In this document: piece by piece, positions 6,475 to 11,277 of the stretch
Layout of the letters: each line of letters begins with the position of its first letter
Numbering within the stretch: position 1 is the first letter of the stretch
Assembly: GCA_023381515.1 (NCBI GenBank)
Contig: JAMCQI010000071.1
Span: forward strand, 1 to 11,277
Length of the DNA stretch: 11,277 nt
Source of the DNA: Chloroflexota bacterium
GTDB lineage: Bacteria > Chloroflexota > Anaerolineae > UBA4142
Reading direction: 5' to 3'
Translations under genes and position numbers: made by a program
The notes under the pieces: generated by a model
What the model saw: only the letters and a program-made list of their open reading frames with translations
Told to the model about the DNA's origin: nothing
The model's database searches: none

Positions 6475-7692
6475 TTAGGTTGCCGGCGCGCGCAAACTCG
6501 CGATCCGGGCGCGCCAGGCCAGAACTACCTCGTCCTCGTCCGGCTTGCCCCCGTCTTCTTCGACGTGCCATTTGCGAAACGCCAGCTCGTTTTGCGCGCG
6601 GACGATCTCGCGACCAACCTTCGGTCGATAGCCCTGGATCGACCGTCCTTTGAACGGCGCGTCTTTCTCTATCCCGGCGTACTCGTCCGGCGTGACCGAA
6701 ATGTTGACCTCTCCGAACAACGACTTGCGGATCGTTTCCACTTCCCACTTTTCGCTCTTGTAGACCGCCACCCCGAGCAGGATGTACGCCCAAAACTCTG
6801 AAACCAGCGTTCCGGCGGCGGTCGCCACCCAGACGATCGCCGGCGGGGTCGTGGCGAAGAGGAGCCGCGCGCCCGTCGTGGCGCGAACGAGGTCGTTGAT
6901 CACCTTGGTACCGACCGAATTGGCCAGCATGTTGGCGAGGATCGCCAGCACTAGTCCGCCGATCGGAGCGAGATTCTTCAGCCTCGGCTCGTGCGTCTGC
7001 CGGGCCAGGCCGAAGCCGGCTCCCAGCAGCGCGCTGTAGACAAAGTGGCCGTTGACTCCCAGGAAGACGAACTGGAGCGCACCCATCGAAAGATAGGGAG
7101 GCGACCCGGTGCCGACGTACTCCTCGAGCAAAAAGATCGCATACTGGCCGGCGTTGTACCCCAGGCCGACCATGGCGCCGTAAAGTAGCCCGTCACGCAA
7201 GTCGCTAAAGTCGGCGCGCAGGAGCCAAAAGAGCAACAGGATCGCAATCCCTTTGACGACCTCTTCGACGACGGGAGTCGCCAACACCGCGCTCAGCGTC
7301 TCGGCGGAAAAGCCAAACACCGAGCCGCCCATGTTCTTGGCCAGATGCAGCAAATAGCCGTAGAGCGCCGTGCCGAACAACAGCGAGAAACTGGTGCTCA
7401 CGACCGCGCCCCAAACCGCAGCGCCGGCCAGGAGCAGCGGGGATTCGTGCTCGCGCCGATCGAGGTACCAGACCAGCAGAATCGCCGGAATCGATGCGAT
7501 CGCGGCGAAGAGAGATCCGAGGAGGAAGGTGCTGATGATCTGCGGCGCGCCGCCGTAAAGGGGCCAGAGCAGGTTGTACGCGCCGATGGCGAAAACGGCG
7601 ACGAGGACCGTGCAAAAGATCGCGGCATAGAGCGGCCGCCGCAGCGGCGACCCGGCGAACAAGTGCTTGATTTCCAACGACGTGTCCTGCAT
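6475..7692 (-). CDS. Divergent PrsW-family intramembrane protease homologue
   Basis: A 405-residue polytopic membrane protein with eight or nine hydrophobic segments in residues 18-312 and a soluble tail of about 90 residues. The PrsW core is recognisable: E143-E144-x-x-K147 (EExxK) starting the core, G-L-G-Y followed by N-A-G-Q, and H216-F-V-Y-S with G-A-G-F-G-L-A-R after it. Bacillus PrsW cuts the anti-sigma factor RsiW within the envelope stress pathway. Two family positions differ here: the usual F-x-x-x-E is Y179-N-A-G-Q183, and the usual late H-x-x-x-N is N254-M-L-A-N258. Catalysis is therefore uncertain. ATG 7692 is preferred over the adjacent TTG because AGGAG (7702-7698) is 5 nt upstream. 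It lies downstream of the acetyltransferase on the same strand with its own likely promoter, and converges on the exporter genes. Confidence 0.82.
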   Translation of the reverse strand: MQDTSLEIKHLFAGSPLRRPLYAAIFCTVLVAVFAIGAYNLLWPLYGGAPQIISTFLLGSLFAAIASIPAILLVWYLDRREHESPLLLAGAAVWGAVVSTSFSLLFGTALYGYLLHLAKNMGGSVFGFSAETLSAVLATPVVEEVVKGIAILLLFWLLRADFSDLRDGLLYGAMVGLGYNAGQYAIFLLEEYVGTGSPPYLSMGALQFVFLGVNGHFVYSALLGAGFGLARQTHEPRLKNLAPIGGLVLAILANMLANSVGTKVINDLVRATTGARLLFATTPPAIVWVATAAGTLVSEFWAYILLGVAVYKSEKWEVETIRKSLFGEVNISVTPDEYAGIEKDAPFKGRSIQGYRPKVGREIVRAQNELAFRKWHVEEDGGKPDEDEVVLAWRARIASLRAPAT

Positions 7693-7715
7693 CAATGCTC
7701 CTGGCGTTTTGCGCT

Positions 7716-7744
7716 ATTCTACACAATTCGGTATGGAATGCAAA
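7716..7744 (-). promoter_or_regulatory. Sigma-70-type promoter for the PrsW-like gene
   Basis: On the minus strand, TTTGCA (7744-7739) and TAGAAT (7721-7716) are separated by exactly 17 nt. The -35 matches four and the -10 five of six consensus bases. Transcription would begin near 7709, about 17 nt before the ATG, leaving room for the AGGAG. This AT-richer stretch stands out in GC-rich surroundings. Confidence 0.55.
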
Positions 7745-7760
7745 CACGCCGCCCGCGCGT

Positions 7761-8285
7761 TCACAATACGCGCTGCATCACATAGTCCGTCTGCGCGTCA
7801 TTCCCCAACATGAATCCGTGTGTCCCAACGTCCACGAATCCCCACCGGCCGTAGAACGCCCGCGCCCTGGCGTTATGCTCCCACACCCCGAGCCACAGGA
7901 CGTCGTGACCCCGCTTGACCGCCTCGCCGATGCACGCCTGCATGAGCGCGGCGCCGACTCTCTTACCGATCCAAGCTTGGACCGCGTAGAGCCGGACCAG
8001 CTCGATCGGACGGAGGCCGGTGAGACCCGGCTCCGATCCGCCGGCGACCAGCCGGGCGTAACCGACTGACGTGCCGTGCATCTCGGCGATCAAAAACGTC
8101 GAAGCGGGATCTGCGAGCTCGGCCGCCTGTTTCTCCGGGCTGAACGAAACGGCGAGATAGGCAGTCATGTTCTCGCGAGTATTGTCCGCGCCAAAGGAAT
8201 CGCGGAAACAACGCTCGCCGAGCTCGGCAAGCAGCGCGTTGTCCGCGGGGGTCGCAATTCGAATCGTTACCGGCGCTCGATCCAC
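7761..8285 (-). CDS. GNAT acetyltransferase, PaiA-like (polyamine acetyltransferase)
   Basis: A 174-residue acetyl-CoA-dependent N-acetyltransferase. GNAT landmarks are the N-terminal I-R-I-A-T-P-A-D, the acetyl-CoA loop Q-A-W-I-G-K-R-V-G-A-A-L near residue 110, and W-L-G-V-W-E-H-N-A-R-A-R-A-F-Y with G-R-W-G-F. The C-terminal G-T-H-G-F-M-L-G then D-A-Q-T-D-Y-V-M closely follows PaiA of Bacillus, which acetylates spermidine and spermine, so polyamine detoxification is the best guess. GTG 8285 was chosen because GGAG (8295-8292) lies 6 nt upstream and the family starts here. An upstream ATG would add 25 residues translated from the glycosylase gene in another frame. The start overlaps the glycosylase end by 19 nt, so the two are probably one transcript and coupled. 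The acetyl acceptor is inferred from similarity only. Confidence 0.85.
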   Translation of the reverse strand: MDRAPVTIRIATPADNALLAELGERCFRDSFGADNTRENMTAYLAVSFSPEKQAAELADPASTFLIAEMHGTSVGYARLVAGGSEPGLTGLRPIELVRLYAVQAWIGKRVGAALMQACIGEAVKRGHDVLWLGVWEHNARARAFYGRWGFVDVGTHGFMLGNDAQTDYVMQRVL

Positions 8286-8956
8286 GCTTTTCTCCGCGGC
8301 GGCGTGCTGAGGTAATAATGCCAGAACATGCGCGCCGCGACGGCCCGCCACGGCCGCCAAGGCTCCCCCAGGCTTTCCAGCTCTTCAGGAGTCGGACGGG
8401 CGGGCAGTCCCTTGACGACCTGCACCGCGGTCGCGAGCGCAATATCGCCCACCGGCCAGATGTCGCGTCGTCCCAGCGCTTCCATCAGGTAAATGTCCGC
8501 GGTCCACACGCCAATCCCCTTGATCCGCATCAGCGTCTGCCGCGCCGCGGCGTCGTCCATCCGCGCGAGCGCCGGGAGCTTGAGCCGCCCTTCCCCGATC
8601 TCGGCCGCGAGCAGCCGGCAGTAAAGCGTCTTTTGACGGCTAAAACCGATCCGTTTGAGCTTGCGCGCGTCGAGCGAAAGGAATCGTTCGGGGGTCAACG
8701 GGCTGGCCGCGATCTTGAGGCGCGCAAAGGCCGCATTGGCAGAGGCGAGCGAGACTTGCTGCTCCAGAATGATGTGGACCAACGTCGCAAAGCTGGCCGG
8801 CCGCGGCCAGAGCGGCGGCAAGCCGAAGAGGGTTACGATCTTTGCAAGATGAAGATCGCGGCGGACCAGGACACGTACTCCGTCGGCCAGCGTCTCCCGA
8901 TTCAATCTAAAGGGCCGAACCCTCGACGATCCGGACGAGATATGGGAATCACTCAT
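8267..8956 (-). CDS. DNA-3-methyladenine glycosylase II-like (AlkA/HhH-GPD family)
   Basis: A 229-residue base-excision repair enzyme that removes alkylated purines such as 3-methyladenine. The HhH-GPD fold is clear: I-I-L-E-Q-Q-V-S at about 62-69, the helix-hairpin-helix L-M-R-I-K-G-I-G-V-W-T-A at 142-153, and W-P-V-G-D-I at 167-172, where D171 corresponds to the catalytic aspartate of AlkA. The ending R-P-W-R-A-V-A-A-R-M-F-W-H-Y-Y (201-215) is typical. Length fits the short bacterial AlkA group that lacks the N-terminal extra domain of E. coli AlkA (282 residues). The iron-sulfur cysteine cluster of Nth/MutY is absent, which argues against those families. ATG 8956 has no good Shine-Dalgarno, and a TTGACA lies at 8988-8983, so a leaderless or very short-leader message is possible. 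It is the first gene of a likely operon with the acetyltransferase. Confidence 0.92.
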   Translation of the reverse strand: MSDSHISSGSSRVRPFRLNRETLADGVRVLVRRDLHLAKIVTLFGLPPLWPRPASFATLVHIILEQQVSLASANAAFARLKIAASPLTPERFLSLDARKLKRIGFSRQKTLYCRLLAAEIGEGRLKLPALARMDDAAARQTLMRIKGIGVWTADIYLMEALGRRDIWPVGDIALATAVQVVKGLPARPTPEELESLGEPWRPWRAVAARMFWHYYLSTPPRRKAWIERR

Positions 8957-8959
8957 CGA

Positions 8960-8988
8960 TGCAAAGCTCGACCAGGTATCTGTGTCAA
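8960..8988 (-). promoter_or_regulatory. Possible promoter of the glycosylase operon
   Basis: A perfect TTGACA lies on the minus strand at 8988-8983. Seventeen nt downstream is TTTGCA (8965-8960), a poor -10 with only two of six consensus bases; an 18-nt spacer gives TTGCAT with three. Transcription would begin almost at the ATG at 8956. The -35 is clear, the -10 weak. Confidence 0.3.
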
Positions 8989-9018
8989 AAGCTAGCCTCT
9001 AGTCCGGCCCGCGCGAAA

Positions 9019-9046
9019 TTGGCAACCCGCATTTTCCCTGTATAAT
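9019..9046 (+). promoter_or_regulatory. Strong sigma-70 promoter facing hutI
   Basis: TTGGCA (9019-9024) and a perfect TATAAT (9041-9046) are separated by 16 nt. The -35 differs from consensus at one base. Transcription would start near 9053, leaving a leader of about 270 nt before the hutI ATG at 9325. It is the best promoter match I found in the window. Confidence 0.7.
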
Positions 9047-9120
9047 ACTCCCGCCCAAGCGCCTCACTCACGGCTGTTGCAAAGTCTCATGCTGACCTCC
9101 CCTGGCTCCTCTCCTTAACG

Positions 9121-9185
9121 CGACTCCCCCTTCGCCTTTAGGCCGGGGCGAGGGAGCGTCTCTGAAGCCCGGCCAATGGCCGGGC
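9121..9185 (+). other. Two consecutive hairpins in the hutI leader
   Basis: The first is imperfect: CTCCC and TCGCC on the left (about 9124-9136, with a 3-nt bulge) pair with GGCGA and GGGAG on the right (about 9147-9156). The second is perfect: GCCCGGCC (9167-9174) pairs with GGCCGGGC (9178-9185) across a 3-nt loop. No T-run follows, so attenuation by a classic terminator is not shown. Together they make a compact, GC-rich structured leader. Confidence 0.45.
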
Positions 9186-9190
9186 GTAAT

Positions 9191-9217
9191 GGTCGCTCCA
9201 TCGAGGTCGGCCATCGA
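9191..9217. repeat. Imperfect tandem repeat upstream of hutI
   Basis: GGTCGCTCCATCGA (9191-9204) is followed directly by GGTCGGCCATCGA (9205-9217). The units share GGTCG and CCATCGA and differ by a substitution and a one-base length change. They lie in the transcribed leader, about 110 to 135 nt before the start codon. They could be paired protein-binding sites or a small duplication. Confidence 0.45.
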
Positions 9218-9324
9218 TGTGGCAGGGTCGAGCTCGGGTTGTGACTGTCGACGTAGTCGTCAAGGGAATTGAGGCACGCGAGACAAGGATATCTGGTCAA
9301 GACCGGGCGTCAAAGGGATAGTGG

Positions 9325-10653
9325 ATGTACCCATCAGACAAATTCGACTCTTCGGTCGATCTCATCATTCACTCGGCAAACCAGGTGCTGACCCTCGCCG
9401 GAGACGCGCCCCGTCGCGGGACCGCGCAGGCCGACCTGGCCATAATGCGCGACGGAGCGGTCGCGATCCGTGGCGAACAGATTGCCGCGGTCGGCGATAC
9501 GCTCGATCTGCTCGCGCTGGCGGACACACACACCCGCAAGATCGACGCGCGCGGCAAAATCGTGCTCCCCGGCTTTATTGACGCGCACACGCACGCCGTA
9601 TTCGCCGGCAATCGCGCCGCGGAATTCGAGATGCGGCTCCAGGGCAAGAGCTATCTCGAGATTCAAAAGGCTGGCGGCGGAATCGTGAGTACGGTCCGCG
9701 CAACGCGACAGGCCTCCATTGAGGAGCTGATCGAACAGACGGCGCCGCGCCTCGACGCCATGCTCACCTGCGGAACGACGACCGCGGAGGTAAAAACCGG
9801 CTACGGCCTCGAAACGGCAACCGAGCTGAGAATGCTCGCCGCCATCGAAACGCTGGCGGCGCAGCATCCGATGGACCTGGTCCCCACGTTTCTTCCCGCG
9901 CACGTCGTTCCGGTCGAGTTCCAGGGTCGGGAAGACGATTACGTCCGCCTGGTCGTCGACGAGATGCTGCCGGCGGCCCGCGAAAGGCTGATGCAGCGAC
10001 GAACGCCCGGAGGCGGCGGACCCTTCTTCTGCGACGTCTTTTGTGACGAGGGCGCGTTCACACTGGACCAGACGCGCCGGATTCTGACCCGCGCGCGGGA
10101 GCTCGGCTTTGGTCTGCGCGTGCACGCGGACGAGTTCGCAAGCCTGGGCGCAGCCACGCTCGCCGCTGAGCTGGGCGCGGCGAGCGCCGATCACCTCGTG
10201 ATGACCTCACGCGAGGAGATGCGTGCAATGACCAACGCGGGCGTCGCCGCCGTCCTGCTTCCCGGGACGACGTTCGGGCTCGGCCAGTCGAGATACGCCG
10301 ACGGCCGCGCCTTCGTCGACGAGAACGTGCCGGTCGCGCTCGGAAGCGACGTCAACCCGGGCACCTGCTGGTGCGAGTCCATGCCGCTCATCATCGCGCT
10401 CGCGTGCCGCTATGAAAAGCTCACGCCGGCGGAGGCGATCTCCGCCGCGACGATCAACGCGGCTGCCTCGCTCGGTATCGCCGGCGAAACCGGATCGCTG
10501 ATGCCGGGAAAACGCGCCGACCTGCTCATCGCCGACGTGCCGGACTATGTTCACCTGGCTTATCGGTTTGGCGCCAACCCGATCGAAACGGTCGTCAAAC
10601 GCGGCCGGGTGTTGGACGTCGCTTCGCCGATCAAACGTGCCAGACCATTTTGA
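9325..10653 (+). CDS. hutI: Imidazolonepropionase
   Basis: The third enzyme of histidine degradation: it hydrolyses 4-imidazolone-5-propanoate to N-formimino-L-glutamate in the cytosol. It is a 442-residue amidohydrolase-superfamily TIM barrel. Metal ligands are visible at H88 and H90 (D-A-H-T-H-A-V-F-A-G), H267 (V-H-A-D-E) and D342 (G-S-D-V-N-P-G-T), with catalytic E270 and H290. The substrate block E-V-K-T-G-Y-G-L is at 155-162. It is about 20 residues longer than Bacillus HutI (421), partly from a glycine-rich insert around 223-235 (R-R-T-P-G-G-G-G-P). ATG 9325 follows GGGA (9315-9318) by 6 nt. No hutH, hutU or formiminoglutamate hydrolase gene lies in the window, so the rest of the pathway is elsewhere or to be found beyond the ends. 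Its stop lies inside the convergent prenyltransferase gene. Confidence 0.96.
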   Translation: MYPSDKFDSSVDLIIHSANQVLTLAGDAPRRGTAQADLAIMRDGAVAIRGEQIAAVGDTLDLLALADTHTRKIDARGKIVLPGFIDAHTHAVFAGNRAAEFEMRLQGKSYLEIQKAGGGIVSTVRATRQASIEELIEQTAPRLDAMLTCGTTTAEVKTGYGLETATELRMLAAIETLAAQHPMDLVPTFLPAHVVPVEFQGREDDYVRLVVDEMLPAARERLMQRRTPGGGGPFFCDVFCDEGAFTLDQTRRILTRARELGFGLRVHADEFASLGAATLAAELGAASADHLVMTSREEMRAMTNAGVAAVLLPGTTFGLGQSRYADGRAFVDENVPVALGSDVNPGTCWCESMPLIIALACRYEKLTPAEAISAATINAAASLGIAGETGSLMPGKRADLLIADVPDYVHLAYRFGANPIETVVKRGRVLDVASPIKRARPF

Positions 10654-11277
10654 CCACGACCTGGAGAAGCAAGCCGAGGACGAAGAAAGAGCCAAACCGC
10701 CGGTTGTGAATGAAAGCAAAGCCGACGAACCAGAGCGGCCAGCCGGCGTAGCCGGCCGGCGGCGTCTGCGGCTTGTGCTCGCGATAAACTTTGACGGTCG
10801 TCCAGGCCAGCGGAAGCGCGAGCAGCACCAGCAGCAGCGGCGGCGAGAACTGCCCGGCGATCACGAGCGCGAGCGTCGAGAGGTACATCAGCGCGATCAT
10901 GACGATCACCGCCGCCCGCGCGTTCCGCTCGCCGAGGATGATCGGCAGCGTGCGGATGCGATGCCGCGAGTCGAAATCGATCTTGTCGATGTGCTTGCCG
11001 AACAGGACGGTCGTGACCCCGAGCGCGTACGGCAGCGACGCCGCGATGACCCACAGTGGAAGGTCGCCGGCGAGAAGATAGTACGTGCCGCCGATCATCA
11101 TCGGGCCCCATACGACGACGACGGCGAGCTCCCCCAAGCCAATGTATTTCAGCGGGAAGGGATCGCCGGCGTAGAGGACGAGGATCGCCCCGCCAGCCAC
11201 CGCGAGTGCGGCGACGAACCAGCCGCCGACGAGCGTGAGATAGGCGCCGATCGCGCCGGCGGCCACCAGGATGACGA
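10631..11277 (-). CDS. UbiA-family prenyltransferase, MenA-like (N-terminus outside window)
   Basis: Membrane enzyme joining a polyprenyl diphosphate to an aromatic acceptor in quinone (or, in related families, heme or lipid) synthesis. The frame is open to the window edge, so the N-terminal part with the first Asp-rich motif is missing. Visible residues include P-L-K-Y-I-G-L-G-E-L followed by W-G-P-M-M-I-G-G-T-Y-Y, typical of MenA-like members. The second Asp-rich loop is G-K-H-I-D-K-I-D-F-D then I-R-T-L-P-I-I-L-G-E, which binds magnesium and diphosphate. About six hydrophobic segments are visible. A GTG at 11266 could be read as a start but gives a protein lacking catalytic residues. The 3' end overlaps the hutI 3' end by 23 nt, tail to tail. 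The assignment to menaquinone is an inference from similarity. Confidence 0.85.
   Translation of the reverse strand, partial: VILVAAGAIGAYLTLVGGWFVAALAVAGGAILVLYAGDPFPLKYIGLGELAVVVVWGPMMIGGTYYLLAGDLPLWVIAASLPYALGVTTVLFGKHIDKIDFDSRHRIRTLPIILGERNARAAVIVMIALMYLSTLALVIAGQFSPPLLLVLLALPLAWTTVKVYREHKPQTPPAGYAGWPLWFVGFAFIHNRRFGSFFVLGLLLQVVVKMVWHV

Larger units (their letters stand above)
8957..9324. other. 368-bp intergenic region between divergent glycosylase and hutI genes
   Basis: This is the only long non-coding stretch in the window. It holds the possible leftward promoter (8960-8988), a strong rightward promoter (9019-9046), a long imperfect hairpin at about 9121-9160, a perfect 8-bp hairpin (9167-9185) and an imperfect tandem repeat (9191-9217). 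No tRNA cloverleaf or known riboswitch was recognised. The 61-codon minus-strand frame at 9115-9300 is not like any family I know. Confidence 0.6.

Noticed and set aside
8286..8360. Longer start (ATG 8360) for the acetyltransferase
   Set aside because: The extra 25 residues are out-of-frame translation of the conserved glycosylase C-terminus, and the family domain begins right after GTG 8285, which has its own GGAG.
9115..9300. 61-codon minus-strand frame in the hutI leader
   Set aside because: No family resemblance and it lies opposite a likely transcribed leader. It may be a decayed fragment but nothing supports a real gene.
9334..10194. 286-codon minus-strand reading frame
   Set aside because: Antisense to hutI, which carries all metal ligands.
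1..11277. CRISPR arrays, tRNA, rRNA, prophage or complete insertion sequences
   Set aside because: Scanned for regular repeats, cloverleaf patterns, integrases and transposases; none seen apart from a doubtful insertion-sequence end near 9073.

Overview
The window is GC-rich bacterial DNA (roughly two thirds G+C by eye) and densely coding. Starts are a mix of ATG and GTG, Shine-Dalgarno sequences are recognisable at about half the genes, and there are no CRISPR, rRNA or tRNA genes. The gene mix is a DUF1786 protein, a very short cytochrome b5-like protein, DUF554, an ECF sigma factor with a zinc anti-sigma factor, a MenA/UbiA-type prenyltransferase and HutI. It would fit a deep-branching, high-GC Terrabacteria-type lineage (Chloroflexota, Dormibacterota or Vulcanimicrobiota-like). 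That placement is an impression from family distribution and is not shown by the sequence.

Layout. Plus strand, 1-2731: the end of a Nudix hydrolase, a DUF1786 protein, a cytochrome b5-like heme protein and a DUF554 membrane protein. Plus strand, 2863-6438: an ECF sigma factor and its membrane anti-sigma factor 2 nt apart, then a perfect 14-bp hairpin, then an ABC exporter ATPase and permease that overlap by 1 nt. Minus strand, 8956 down to 6475: an AlkA-like DNA glycosylase, a PaiA-like acetyltransferase overlapping it by 19 nt, and a divergent PrsW-like intramembrane protease with its own promoter. An intergenic region of 368 bp follows, with a near-consensus sigma-70 promoter facing right and a long structured leader. 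Plus strand, 9325-10653: imidazolonepropionase (HutI). Minus strand, 10631 to the window end: a UbiA-family prenyltransferase cut by the window edge and overlapping hutI tail to tail.

How the genes may work together. The clearest functional unit is sigma factor, anti-sigma factor and ABC exporter: an envelope-signal switch that may control the exporter beside it. A PrsW-family protein is encoded convergently right after the exporter. Bacillus PrsW cleaves the anti-sigma factor RsiW, so this neighbour is a reasonable candidate partner. However, it lacks two of the usual PrsW motif residues and may be a pseudo-protease or a changed one. The glycosylase/acetyltransferase pair looks like a small repair or stress operon. 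HutI is the only histidine-degradation gene seen. I found no clear new multi-gene system. The most notable items are the substituted PrsW, the strong internal start inside the anti-sigma gene and the structured hutI leader.
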